Shown here: piece after piece, positions 53,801 to 60,713 of the stretch | How positions within the stretch are numbered: position 1 is the first letter of the stretch | Layout: each line of letters opens with the position of its first letter | Origin: Hyposmocoma kahamanoa | Taxonomy: Eukaryota; Arthropoda; Insecta; Lepidoptera; Cosmopterigidae | Assembly: GCF_003589595.1 (NCBI RefSeq) | Contig: NW_020653900.1 | Span: forward strand, 2,692,013 to 2,756,012 | Length of the DNA stretch: 64,000 nt | Direction of reading: 5' to 3' | Translations under genes and position numbers: made by a program | The notes under the pieces: model-generated | Seen by the model: the letters and a program-made list of their open reading frames with translations, nothing else | Databases searched by the model: none | Told to the model about the DNA's origin: nothing

Positions 53801-55749
53801 ATGCACGGTAAATGTCATTAGAATACTTGCACGTCAAAGATGGTTCATAACCCTCGGAAGGCGTGTCCCCAACCCGCATTACGCCAACAATCATCTCAAA
53901 GGAGTCGTATTGTGAGTTAACGATGATTACAATTGTACTAGAAATACTAAATTACTTTTCACACACACTAATCTCTTTTGTTTCTACCACCTATCTCTTT
54001 TCTTTCTATCATTCTTTATATGTTATATTTGTGTAAACTGTGTTTCTTTGAGCTCGTCAGCTTTTTAATCACAACGTGAATCGCAAATTGTGGGATTATA
54101 TTATGTTTGTTTATAAGGGAAATGCATGCTGCTACTTGTAAATATGACTTGTGTAATAATATGAGCATTATATGTTTTTAGTTTTTCTTAAAAACCGTTA
54201 GCCATAAAAGCGGGAAGAGACGTGTTGACAACATCATATTCAGGGCTGGATTTACCACTAGGCGCCGCACGCTAAATGAGGCTATCAGCCCAAAAGTGAT
54301 GTAACCCACATTTATTATTTTTTCCTACAATATTTCTTTAAATCATAGTTTCCCATAGCGGTCGCTAGTGACCACCCTGTGGGCGCTGCAGGTCTTAGGG
54401 GGGCAGTAGAGGCCTCGGAAGCAATTGGGGGGTGTTGATGTCCAGAGGGTACTATCGCGTTTGAAAAAATACCCTGAAGTATAAAGTAAAGTACAGTACA
54501 CATTTTTTCTTTTTCCTTGTGATTGTTTATGTTAAGTTAATATGAAAAACACGTATTTTTGTGGTGGCACGCGTTGAAATTTATTTATCTTGTCTAATAG
54601 TTGGCGGTGAGGCAAGACGTTTGGGAACTTATGCTTTAAATGATACTAAATATCATATTACTCTTCGTATTACTTTAAATGTATAAAAAACAAGAATAAT
54701 TAAATATTTTTTGTTCATGAAAATAGCATCTAAATATGAAATAATTAAGTACTTTAGTATAATTTAAAGTAATATTTAGAATAATAAATAAATGTGAGTT
54801 ACACCACTTTCGCGCCGATAGCCTCAAATAAATATTAAACAAATCTTGGACCTAGAAGCGTTCAGTCATATTGATTGTTGAAACATAATCTCTTCTCAGT
54901 TAACATGGATATTGAGCCTTAGAATAGTTTAAGGTTAACATACTGCGGTTACAACCTGAACATTCCAGGTTACCTATCCTTAACATCTATTATCTATCCT
55001 AGCTATAAAGGTACTTGCTATACAGGGGCATGTGGTCTTTATTGTATTGCTAAAATATAGAATGTTCCAAAAGGTTAAACGGATACTAGTACAGTCGCTA
55101 CTCATTTAGTTTTTCTCATCTTCTATATAAAGAAGTAATAAAGAATATGTAAAAAGAAATACTGGTAAAATAAAATTCTTATTTATTTAGTGGTGGGATC
55201 GAGAATAACGCGAACTTTTGTTCTACATGCCACTACTTCGAAAGAACTTTAAGTCCAAACCACTTCCAAACCACTTTATCGAGTTACGGTCAATTTACAA
55301 TGCTGCGGATGGAATTGAACGGAATGGTGTAACGCAGTTGTACGTAGCATTATATTACCGGTAGTTTGTGCTACTAAAGTATATTATTTACTTTTTTAAA
55401 TTTACAGACGTAATGCTCTAAAATCCGTATCTCGTTTGAAATCCGAACTTAATCTGTAATATACTCTTAAATAAAATAAACAAAGGTCTGTAATTGTGCT
55501 TACAAACGTAGTTTCGAATTGATAAAAAAAATAACGTCTTATAAACCTTTTTGCAACATTCTATCAAACATCTCGCTCGATATTTTTTTTAAATAATTTA
55601 ATTTTCCTATTTGTTTTCCCCAAAGTGTCACCGACCGGAACACGCATAAAAAAATCGATGAATCAGACGGAGTACCCGAGTCGCGACAGCCCGACATCGC
55701 AACCATTGATGTCCGCAAATCATCAAGTGTGAACGGCGCCTTAGCATAA
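38661..55749 (+). CDS. SLC10-family (sodium/bile acid cotransporter-like) protein, nine coding exons
   Basis: Coding exons: 38661-38823, 39719-39871, 42006-42136, 42459-42578, 43662-43836, 44230-44492, 45983-46169, 47694-47769, 55626-55749. Joined, they give 463 residues with all introns GT-AG and in phase. Residues 1-25 look like a signal peptide ending VLC, then QE. Residues about 26-135 form an extracellular or lumenal domain with N-glycosylation sites NSS (79) and NGS (124). From about 137 the chain is a multi-pass membrane protein. The SLC10 core motifs are SPGGGASN (215-222), MTSIST (238-243), ALMP (248-251) and ETGIQN (371-376). In characterised SLC10 members the equivalent Ser/Asn, Ser/Thr and Glu/Gln positions bind Na+, and all are kept here. 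Q183 also matches a conserved Gln. The long N-terminal domain and hydrophilic 40-residue tail suggest the P3 (SLC10A3/A5)-like branch rather than a classical bile-acid carrier. The substrate is unknown. Confidence 0.93.
38824..39718 (+). other. Intron 1 of the SLC10 gene, with S1 and family A pieces
   Basis: GTAAGA...CAG. It contains an S1 SINE fragment at about 38973-39090 (+) and a family A copy at about 39180-39428 (-) running to CTTTCACAAGGAGCTCTA. The 82-codon frame at 39119 is made of repeat A. Confidence 0.8.
39719..39871 (+). CDS. SLC10 gene, coding exon 2
   Basis: Acceptor TTTCTTTCTCCAG, donor TTAG|GTAAGT. Codes GDDLRVGDQFLLEVDRSHIA and continues to QFDGKLRVKGNFL. It is phase-compatible with exons 1 and 3 (one base left over at each end). 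It carries the NSS glycosylation site. The strand-alternating polar pattern suggests a beta-rich lumenal domain (inference). It was too short to stand out as a reading frame on its own. Confidence 0.88.
40327..40643 (-). repeat. Family A pieces in intron 2
   Basis: 40327-40462 (GATATCAAGTGACGAAATTA, CCATAACAGTTGCAGTGCCA) and 40558-40643 (ATCGCATAGATCTGAGAGAC, GTCTCATGTGCCTGT) are two reverse fragments separated by about 95 bp of other sequence. Confidence 0.75.
40644..40715. repeat. 36-bp tandem duplication at the A/D junction
   Basis: GTAATTTTATAGGCTATGAT and on to GGTTAT (40644-40679) is repeated at 40680-40715 with one difference (T/G). It is probably a recent duplication spanning the junction between the family A and family D sequences. 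Confidence 0.9.
40690..41145 (-). repeat. Family D repeat, copy 2 (inverted relative to copy 1)
   Basis: The reverse complement of 5746-6195 over essentially its full length, including AGACTCGAG-type, CAGATTACTAGACGC-type and AATCACGTGAATGTC-type blocks, and again followed by family A. It lies in intron 2 of the SLC10 gene. Confidence 0.88.
41146..41615 (-). repeat. Family A repeat split by a family B SINE
   Basis: 41146-41365 (CATAACATCAAGTGACGGAA to AAAACTGAAACACGGTAAT) continues at about 41519 (CAGTAATGCTCACATTATTG to CTTTCACAATGAGTCTACTG). The GTAAT of the target is found on both sides of the insert. The 16-bp stretch around 41242 also repeats CGCATAGAT in tandem. Confidence 0.9.
41366..41515 (-). 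mobile_element. Family B SINE, internally deleted, nested in family A
   Basis: (TAA)n, then AACGCACACACTCAATATAG, CCTGTGTCGCGGGTGCCATT, then a jump (about 75 bp missing against the other copies) to CTCCCGGCTCGGGAATAGAA and GTTCGGCCACAGAGGCAA. Confidence 0.88.
41729..41951. mobile_element. GC-rich MITE in intron 2, TAA borders
   Basis: The ends AGCGTGAAACACACAGAGAG and (reverse complement of right end) AGCGTCAAACACACAGAGAG start terminal inverted repeats of about 47 bp that continue with CGGGTGCGGGTCAGCGCG-type sequence. The coordinates include the TAA at each end (41729-41731, 41949-41951), read as a target duplication. No transposase. Confidence 0.85.
42006..42136 (+). CDS. SLC10 gene, coding exon 3
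   Basis: Acceptor GCATCTATTTCCAG, donor TTT|GTAAGT. Codes GSTNVRVVKQRGTQTFQVNG and continues SLPVTVLRPERVIDRIFVTS before VALF, the beginning of the first membrane segment. A GC-rich MITE ends only 54 bp upstream of its acceptor-side boundary. Confidence 0.9.
42459..42578 (+). CDS. SLC10 gene, coding exon 4
   Basis: Acceptor TTCGTTTGCAG, donor CTG|GTGAGT. Exactly 40 codons: VSLIFINFGCAMHWPTVKDV and LKRPIGPLIGMCGQFLFMPL. This is the family-typical first transmembrane block with the NFG, RP and Q-F-MPL motifs. Frames on both strands that extend beyond the splice sites are spurious. Confidence 0.93.
43485..43590 (-). repeat. Family A fragment in intron 4
   Basis: GGTTTAATCACAAAGATCTA, TGCGCCCGTCACTCTGATAC and TCTGTAATTTCACCGGTACC. 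Intron 4 shows nothing else recognisable. The minus frame at 43219-43437 is not supported. Confidence 0.75.
43662..43836 (+). CDS. SLC10 gene, coding exon 5 (Na+ site motif)
   Basis: Acceptor TATGTTGTTGTCCAG, donor TTCG|GTGAGA. Codes ISFGLGYLIFPDDGEMRLGM, FFTGVSPGGGASNIWTFILG and GNLNLSLAMTSISTIASF. This is the strongest SLC10 signature in the gene (SPGG, SN, MT, ST) and includes residues that coordinate Na+ in structures of family members. Confidence 0.95.
43980..44104 (-). repeat. Family A fragment in intron 5
   Basis: CTTCCGGAACGCAGTAATGC, ACTGCTTGGCGGAATAGGTG, TTCACAAGGAGCTCTACTGC: the left half of the family in reverse. It occupies about a third of this 393-bp intron. Confidence 0.85.
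44230..44492 (+). CDS. SLC10 gene, coding exon 6
   Basis: Acceptor GAATTTATTTCCAG, donor CAG|GTTAGT. Codes ALMPAWLFSLGQVVFSNANI to IFAIVTNLYIFELFTWQ, with three hydrophobic membrane segments separated by short polar loops (QRWTPK in one loop). Confidence 0.94.
44617..44705. repeat. S3 head fused to family A end in intron 6
   Basis: AGTAAGGTCCGCTGGTTCGT and GTGGCTTAGTTGGTACTAAT are an S3-type tRNA-like head. ACTTCCTGGACGACCTCTTT and CACAAGAAGCTCTATTG are the minus-strand family A end. Confidence 0.65.
44831..44989. mobile_element. MITE, about 159 bp, in intron 6
   Basis: AATTTATATTGTGGCGGAAT, continuing to GAAGCGAATTTTGGTAA, is inverted at the right end (TTACAAAAATTCGCTTCTAT, then CGTTCCGCCGCAGTATAAATT), giving 43-bp arms with few mismatches. 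Related decayed sequence occurs near 12574 and 55310-55360. The target duplication is unresolved. Confidence 0.75.
45015..45345 (+). mobile_element. Family K element with tRNA-like end, plus orientation
   Basis: Inverted copy of 8325-8645. CGTAATCGATTAAATCGCAA, TTACGAAGTGATACGATAAT, GCCAATTCTGGCTTAGTTGG (box A-like), GAAGACGTTGGTTGGAATCC (box B side). It starts 25 bp after the MITE in the same intron. Confidence 0.78.
45741..45935 (-). mobile_element. S3 SINE-like element, minus orientation
   Basis: AATTATTAATACAAAGATAG, GGATTCGAACAAACGTCTCT, CCAACTAAGTACGGAACGAA, TTATCGGATCTTTGTATTTG. The minus strand has TTCGTTCCGTACTTAGTTGG (box A-like) and TTGTTCGAATCC (box B-like). It ends about 45 bp before exon 7. 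Confidence 0.7.
45983..46169 (+). CDS. SLC10 gene, coding exon 7 (ETGIQN motif)
   Basis: Acceptor CACCGCTTTCCAG, donor ACTG|GTAAGG. Codes IVVAGIAIPWLGYAFGYALA, RVCRQPHPDALAISIETGIQ and NTGISIFLLRYALPQPAADL before TT. E371 and Q375 are spaced as in characterised SLC10 proteins. The exon is markedly GC-rich compared with its introns. Confidence 0.94.
46627..46795 (+). repeat. Family I repeat, copy 2, in intron 7
   Basis: TTGCAAAATATGAATTGTTC and TTTGCTCCGTTAACCCCTTT, then GTTTACATTTTGGACATCTA, match 37262-37429. Confidence 0.75.
46956..47210 (+). repeat. Family H repeat, copy 2, in intron 7
   Basis: AAATCCGCCTATTCTTGTTA, AGGCCAACTGTCAAAATAAG, TTTCACAATCTATCGATAAA match 9840-10095. Confidence 0.75.
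47340..47612 (+). repeat. Family A repeat in intron 7
   Basis: GAAGTACTGCCATCTAACCT, TCTGCCGCCAAGCAGTAATT, GGGTGACGGGCGCAGTGGCA, AGACGCGCGACTTGTTCGTC to TTATTATAAAAAAG. It ends about 80 bp before exon 8, so the 130-codon frame at 47328 is repeat followed by intron and exon 8, not a separate gene. Confidence 0.88.
47694..47769 (+). CDS. SLC10 gene, coding exon 8
   Basis: Acceptor TTCTTTTTAATTTCCAG, donor TG|GTACGT. Codes VVPVAVAIMTPIPMTCIYVV then QKIMQ, the last membrane segment. It leaves two bases (TG) over. If the donor is not used, translation ends 12 codons later at TAA 47804-47806, giving a shorter tail. Confidence 0.88.
47770..48767 (+). other. Intron 8, first part: no coding features
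   Basis: Starts with the GTACGT donor. A hairpin at 48489-48516 (GAGCAAGT paired with ACTTGCTC, and GGG with CCC, 5-nt loop) is the only structure noted. Confidence 0.4.
48768..48900 (+). repeat. Lepidopteran-style interspersed repeat fragment
   Basis: CATCATCATCAACCCTTTTA, TACGTCCCACTGCTGGGCAC, GGGTTTAGGCCATTGTCCGC, AATGCGGGTTGGGGGCTTCA. From memory this style of sequence is common in moth and butterfly genomes as part of a retroposon. A related trace (CCATGCTAACCTAATGTGGG) flanks the hAT MITE at 25.8-26.1 kb. The opposing frames here are not genes. Confidence 0.6.
49025..49440 (-). repeat. Two adjacent family C copies, inverted
   Basis: 49025-49250 (TTTAACCGACTTCAGAAAAA to TTTTGAGGTCGGTTTTTTTA) and 49262-49440 (GATGACTCTTTTTTTGTTGG to GATGTAATTCCAG) are consecutive copies in the same orientation, each with a deletion. 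Confidence 0.8.
49441..50712. other. Intron 8, middle part: nothing recognised
   Basis: GTGTGGGGAAATTCAAATCG near 49555 and the TTGAAATTCCCCACACATTG stretch near 49680 are partly inverted, about 125 bp apart, and could be ends of a small decayed element. Short frames on both strands have no recognised features. Confidence 0.3.
50713..50884. repeat. Tandem duplication that supplies an empty site
   Basis: GGACGTCGAGTAATTTAATC and on to TTTAGTTTTACATTTGCGC (from about 50714) is repeated 107 bp later (AGACGTCGAGTAATT, then TAATCATTTGCCC and CTTAGTTTA). The second copy is interrupted by the 756-bp element at 50885-51640 and resumes as GTTTTATCTTTGTGCAAATC. Confidence 0.75.
50885..51640. mobile_element. 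Tc1/mariner-like non-autonomous element, 756 bp, TA duplication
   Basis: The left end TAGTCGTTACCAAATAAGAG, continuing GCCAAATTTGACA, and the reverse complement of the right end (TAGTCGTCACCAAATAAGAA, then GCCAAATTTGACA) differ at two of about 33 positions. TA is found on each side (50883-50884, 51641-51642). No transposase is seen. The superfamily is inferred from the TA duplication only. Confidence 0.8.
51643..53659. other. Intron 8: long AT-rich part, nothing recognised
   Basis: No gene or shared repeat was noticed. Confidence 0.3.
53660..53735 (+). mobile_element. tRNA-like SINE head
   Basis: GGTGGTAGCCTGGTGGAAGA (box A-like) and CCGACGGTTCGAATCC (box B) about 40 nt apart. The acceptor-stem ends do not pair well, so it is a SINE head or tRNA relic, not a tRNA gene. 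Confidence 0.55.
53736..54273. other. Intron 8: nothing recognised
   Basis: GTGTCCCCAACCCGCATTAC near 53866 may be a trace of the repeat seen at 48768-48900, in reverse. Nothing else noted. Confidence 0.3.
54278..54825. mobile_element. Inverted-repeat element, 548 bp, with nested hAT insertion
   Basis: The left GAGGCTATCAGCCCAAAAGT, continuing GATGTAACCCACATTTATTATT, matches the reverse complement of the right end (GAGGCTATCGGCGCGAAAGT, then GGTGTAACTCACATTTATTTATT), about 43 bp with few mismatches. AAAT flanks both ends (54274-54277, 54826-54829). A separate hAT element sits inside at 54344-54633, so the element itself is only about 250 bp. Confidence 0.82.
54344..54633. mobile_element. Non-autonomous hAT element, 290 bp, nested
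   Basis: The left CATAGTTTCCCATAGCG and the reverse complement of the right end CATAAGTTCCCAAACGT are similar. The flanking 8 bp are identical, CTTTAAAT (54336-54343 and 54634-54641), as expected for hAT. No transposase frame. The minus frame at 54315-54503 is not a gene. Confidence 0.85.
54830..55625. other. Intron 8, last part: nothing recognised
   Basis: CGGATGGAATTGAACGGAAT, then GTTGTACGTAGCATTATATT near 55308-55358 recalls the MITE at 44831 and is probably a decayed relative. It ends with the acceptor of exon 9. Confidence 0.35.
55626..55749 (+). CDS. SLC10 gene, terminal coding exon 9
   Basis: Acceptor tract TTGTTTTCCCCAAAG. The first base completes TG|T (Cys423). The remaining 40 codons are open: VTDRNTHKKIDESDGVPESR, QPDIATIDVRKSSSVNGALA, then TAA at 55747-55749. 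The product is a hydrophilic cytosolic tail, and the exon is less AT-rich than its flanks. The assignment rests on phase, acceptor quality and composition. Cys423 is the split codon. Confidence 0.75.
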
Positions 55750-56480
55750 ATAGGTGATCATGTTATGTTATTGTGTGCTGTGTTTTTCTAAAATGCATTT
55801 ATTTGTTTTGATCAATTTGCTCAAACCATTTTGCATCATAAAGGTTCCAGGAGTGCAATACTTATAAATTTTAAATTCTGAAATTAACGATTAGGAATTC
55901 TATAACTCGTTTCAAAACTTTGGAAGAAGCTTCAGGGGTGGTTTGCGTGTGTCCCATAAGACGCCCTTTTTGCGAAAGTGTTGAATAGTGTCCTAGTCGA
56001 GGTCCCGCCTGGGCTCGGAAAACGTTCCGATCGGGAGAGGTAATCAAAGTCAAGCTGCAAGACCCACTATTTAGCTTATAATTAAGGTTTCTGCTCAAGA
56101 TTTCTCGACTCGAGAAGTCTGGCCAAATTCGAAACGAAAATATCCCTGAGAACTCTCGCAGTCCGTAAACCTTTTTTAATTACTGAAAAATTGGCATAAA
56201 AGTTCGCGATTTTTTTTTAATTTCTCGAACAACTCGAGAAAATCGACAATCGGGTACGATGACTCTCGAAATTCGAGAAACCAAAAACACTACCTCTAAT
56301 ACGGGTTACAAAAGCCTTGTCTTTTTGTCTGGTAGCACTGCTAAACTCCTTCATAAAAAAGAAAATGATGGCAAGAAGGGTGGCACATAAATTTGCATTA
56401 TTTAAATATTATGATCTAATACCTGCCCATTAAGATTTGTGTACATGAATTTCACAAAACTTAGAAAAGCACAGCAATAC

Positions 56481-56486
56481 AATAAA
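56481..56486 (+). terminator. Candidate polyadenylation signal AATAAA of the SLC10 gene
   Basis: This is the first canonical AATAAA after the stop codon at 55747-55749 and is followed by a T-rich stretch. It would give a 3' untranslated region of roughly 750 nt. The minus frame at 55871-56098 lies within that region and has no recognised features. Confidence 0.45.
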
Positions 56487-56721
56487 TATATATATTTTCC
56501 TATTTTTTTTTCTAAGATCTTAGGTGAAAATGTTTATGCCTACTTAACTGTATTACTATTACGTATTAAATGTCCAAACACAGGTGTGTCCATGTTTTGA
56601 CCGTGAGCGGGGAATATTTTGTATGAGATTTTTTTCAACTATGTAACGTTTGTTGTTTTAATTTATTACACTTGGTTTGTAAATAGTAAATAAAAATACA
56701 TAATTATCAAAAATCATGAGA

Positions 56722-56884
56722 CATGATCACATGAGACTTGTCAAGTTATGTCTCCGGGTGTCGGGCGCAGTGGCGATGGCGGTGTCCCCAGATCTTTATG
56801 ATTTTAAACTGTTATGGGCAGGCGTGTGGTTTACTGCCAGGAGCGCGACTTGTTCGTCCCGTCACTTGGTGTTATAAAAAAATA
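56722..56884 (+). repeat. Family A repeat, left-truncated
   Basis: ACATGAGACTTGTCAAGTTA, GGTGTCGGGCGCAGTGGCGA, GGAGCGCGACTTGTTCGTCC to GTTATAAAAAAAT. Confidence 0.85.
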
Positions 56885-58442
56885 GTGGGCGGTGAGCCAA
56901 AAATCTGGGAACCTATGTATTATATCCTATAAGCTCTAAATTTAAGAGCGATATTTTCATTATAATGTATAGAAGTGCTTAACATGTGTGCCAACGGTAC
57001 GCCGTGTTGGTAACCTAACACAAAGTCGAAATTTTTTTGTTCGAAATATCGTTTGTTCGAATTTTTATTACACCGAAAACCGAATTATAACGAAACAGTT
57101 GTACTTTCAGTATATGTTGAATATTTATCGCAAAGACACGATCAGGTTCGGTTAAGTTAGGTTTAAAAGAAAAAAACATTTTCCTCTCAAAATTACATTC
57201 GTAGTTATGAAATTTCGACCAAACGTTATTTCTGGAAAATGTCATTTCGGACTATTGATAGGTAATCCTTATTTTATTTATTCATATATCATTTGCATTG
57301 GTAGACACGTTACATTGGTACATACGAGTGCAAAAATTCGTTGTCTTATTTTAACAAATTTTTAATTTTATGCATTATTATGTTATTGGAATGTGGTTGG
57401 CTTTTTTTGAAGAACGTTAATAGGAGTTACCCGTTTCTTTCAACTATTGCGGCTAGATGGCAGCACATTGAATGAAATTTCAATATAAATTCATAAAATG
57501 TAGTAACTTGCAATAATAAGTATTGAACTTGCAATGATATGTCAACTGGGTAAAGTCTAAATTATATTAACAGTCCGAATATGTTGCATCTTTTTAAATT
57601 AGGAACTACGACCAATCATTATCATAGTAACAGAGGCTTAAGGCCATTGTTTTTTCTTTCCGTGTTGAAAACGCTGTAGGTGACCATTTTGTGTTCATAT
57701 AGACACGCCGTATGTCAGTTTTTTGTCATAGGTAACATACAAAATAAATAAATTAAAACAACAAACGTTAAACAGTAAATTATTGCCTTCATATGTTTTG
57801 GCACTGCAAAAAGTATCTCAAGAAAGGTTCTTAGATGCTTCACTGCCTTGTTGCAGGGTAGAAGAACATTCCTATGGTATAAAAAAAATCCAGAAATGCA
57901 TTGAAAAACAATTGTTGGAATATTGTCTATATGGAAATGATTCTCAGTTCGGAATGTTATACGTCTTTACAAACTATCTGAATAATATCAGATAAGATGG
58001 AATTATTATTTCAGATCCCTTAAAAAAATTTTAACGAAAAGAAAAATGTTGTTTACTACTGGCGTATCAGAGTTTGCTTTGAAACATGTTATGCGTATTA
58101 TAAATGTTATCATTGACTTTTTTTTATGTCAACAATTTATTGTTTGTTTTATTTGTTACAATTTATTTTATATAATAACGTATGCTATTTAAAAATATGA
58201 TCCTAAATCTTGTTATTTGTTTTTTGTACTGCGGAATTTTTAATAATAATAATATGTTCACTTATTATAGTAGATGTATATACAAATACGCATTTTACTT
58301 TTATCGTCCGGTGCTTTTATTACTACCTATTATTATAATTTTAAAAAGAATATATCTGTTACCAGATTGTAACCTGGCCTATAACTCTCGTTTGCCGTCC
58401 GAAATTATTAAAGTGAAATATGCAATAGTCGACTAGGTTAAA
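56885..58442. other. Stretch without recognised genes
   Basis: The + frame 57783-57995 (70 codons, MPSYVLALQKVSQERFLDAS) has a fairly protein-like composition but no recognised domain. The + frame 58182-58436 is hydrophobic and AT-driven. TTCGAACAAACG-type inverted traces near 57040-57230 are not resolved. Confidence 0.3.
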
Positions 58443-58555
58443 AAACGCATGATGCAAATGAAGCTTCATACTTGACATGGCTTTTTAATTTGGTCGAGTA
58501 TTATTTATTTGACAGTTATTAATTATTTATTTCGTACGAAAAACGAGAGTTGACA
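58443..58555 (+). repeat. MITE family G fragment
   Basis: ACGCATGATGCAAATGAAGC, TTCATACTTGACATGGC, TTTGGTCGAGTATTATTTAT match the inside of the 13176 and 14184 copies. The ends are lost. Confidence 0.6.
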
Positions 58556-58719
58556 CCAGTGCCTGTTTTTTTTGCACATGATGTTCTTTACTGCCATGTA
58601 TTAATACCAGAAGTACTCTTTTTACTGGCTTCGGATCTACGAACAAATCGTTACATATTTAAAAAATAAAACTGCAAAAATGTTGTACTTTTTATATGTA
58701 TTTACATTATTATTGATGC

Positions 58720-58885
58720 AAAGATTGAACAAACACAAGGAAACATTCCTTAAATCAGGCTGAATTCGAACCAGCGACCTCACCATACCGGAGCTGACGC
58801 TCTCCCAACTTAGCTACGGAACGAGTCAGCAGACCTTACGAATTTTTCTGTGCTTGTTGCAGATCTTTGTTTTTGGTTTTTAACG
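58720..58885 (-). mobile_element. S3 tRNA-derived SINE, best copy, minus orientation
   Basis: On the minus strand the head reads TTCGTTCCGTAGCTAAGTTG and GGAGAGCGTCAGCTCCGGTA, then GAGGTCGCTGGTTCGAATTC. Box A (TAGCTAAGTTGG) and box B (GGTTCGAATTC) are well spaced. The body ends in TTTGTGTTTGTTCAATCTTT. Confidence 0.75.
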
Positions 58886-59978
58886 ACTTTTATACCGTAT
58901 TTGTATCAAAAGTAACAACAAACTAGTGGAGTATTTTCACAATAGAGTTCTTGTATGTTAAGAGTCGTAAATGCCCGACGGCTTTAATGACTCGTGGTTT
59001 GTTATTTTTACCACCCGTACTACAACAACGATAATTTACTTCTTGTATGAATAAATATCGCTTAACATAGTATTATTGGCTTCACACAACATTAACGGAT
59101 TTAGTAAATGGCGGGTATTTTGTTCTTTTAAACAATTTGTCAGCTATTCCTCCATAGATAATAATACAACTCGAACTAAAACTAAAAAAAAAAATTGTAA
59201 AATATAGTTAAATTGCAAATGTTTAGTTTTTTCATACTCCAAGTTTATGCCAAATATATGTTCAGATTTTTCTTGCATAAAAACTTTTTGCTTAATCTTG
59301 ACGTAAAAAATCCATAGAGTAATAATCCATAGTAAATCCAATAATGTAATAAACAAGCCCGGTGAGCATAATTTAGGACATTACAGTCGAGTTTGCCTGC
59401 ATGTCTTACTAATACACTGTATACGAGCAAGTGTGATTAAAAGAAATGAGTATCATGGGACTAAATATACTTATTGTTGTTATCAAACATTAGAGGCCAG
59501 GTTAAATGCACTCACAAGAGGGTGATGTATGCATTTCTCTCATTGTTAATGTTACTTTGTAATATTCTGATTACATCACGCCCTCTTGTGATCGTGATAT
59601 TAGTCAAACCTCATTGGTCCATACTGCCACCAATTACATGGCTAGTTTTATATGTGGAACCTGTTCCGACCAATGACAGATAATTGATGTCAGTATTTTG
59701 TTAAGTTAATTGTAACTATGTCAGATCGTGAACAATACTTTGTTAAAAATCTTAATACAAAATGATTTGCAGAATGTTACCGTCTTTTTATTCAGTCCTG
59801 ATACATCCACTTAATATTATAATATGAAAAACAAGTTTCACACGTTCGTTGACTTTTTAGAGCCCAAATGTAAATTGTCACACTGCAACCAAATTGTTTT
59901 TCTCTTTTTTTTAGTATTTTTTATTAGTACCTACAAAATAGCTATTTTTGTAACTAATTTGTTTTTGTTTTGGTATTA
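58886..59978. other. Stretch without recognised genes
   Basis: ACTCACAAGAGGGTGATGTA (about 59509) and TACATCACGCCCTCTTGTGA (about 59573) form an imperfect inverted repeat about 45 bp apart. Frames at 59144-59430 and 59474-59683 have no recognised features. Confidence 0.3.
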
Positions 59979-60331
59979 ATGGCTTTACCATCGCATTTAG
60001 CCAATGAAAGGGTTGGTAAAACAGAATTACAGATTATGGAAGAGGTATGGAATTTGGATGGGAAAGGATTTGATAGGTTGGGTAGCTATTATATATCGGC
60101 ATACATATTAAAGCTTGATGTTATTATTTTCGATAAATGAGGCCAGAACATTATAAACAACTTTGTTGCATAAAGATGGTATATAAACTTGTTACGGAGG
60201 TGAGGAGGACACTGATTGCCAGGAGCTCGGATATAAAAAAGTATCGTGGTCGATTAAGGGGCTGGAGAACAAGATATGGCTTAGATCCCCATAGACCTCG
60301 CATGAGCATGCAGGGTCAGGTACAATTTTGA
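59979..60331 (+). CDS. Two overlapping unrecognised small reading frames
   Basis: 59979-60140 codes 53 residues (MALPSHLANERVGKTELQIM to the stop TGA). 60137-60331 codes 64 residues, Arg-rich in the second half (KKYRGRLRGWRTRYGLDPHR). They overlap as ATGA and could be one frame broken by a shift. A possible donor CAG|GTACAA lies at about 60320. I recognise no family. This could be a gene fragment, an exon, or part of a transposable element. Confidence 0.25.
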
Positions 60332-60431
60332 GTGAACAGGTGCGCAAGAGTTGCCACGTGACCAAGTCGTAGCATACAAATAGTGGAGGTAGTTTTTTTT
60401 GGAAAGTTGCATCTTGCTGAAACCATTGACA

Positions 60432-60645
60432 AACTACAATTTATCAAAGCTACTTTAATTTCTAGTGATAACAAACAAATCAACTAGATGGCGCTTATTG
60501 CACAGATTTTATGGATAGCGCCAGCTATTTTATTTTGTTTAGGATTGGCGCCATTTACTCGTATTAGGAAGCGTTAATTTATAAATTAGTTTGTGACACA
60601 TAATGCTATCTAATGACGTGCATATTTGTCAAAGTTTAGACAACA
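60432..60645 (-). repeat. Family L repeat, copy 2 (inverted)
   Basis: ATCAACTAGATGGCGCTTAT, GGAAGCGTTAATTTATAAAT, ATCTAATGACGTGCATATTT: the reverse complement of 21402-21612. Confidence 0.75.
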
Positions 60646-60713
60646 ATTTCAGCTCATGATCAACATTTGAATAATATTACAAGAAAAAAAAACTGACCAC
60701 TGTGTGCCTTATT

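Noticed and set aside
58745..58830. tRNA gene on the minus strand
   Set aside because: It has the best box A and box B pair in the window, but it belongs to the S3 repeat with copies at 21.2, 35.2 and 45.8 kb and has a common 3' body.
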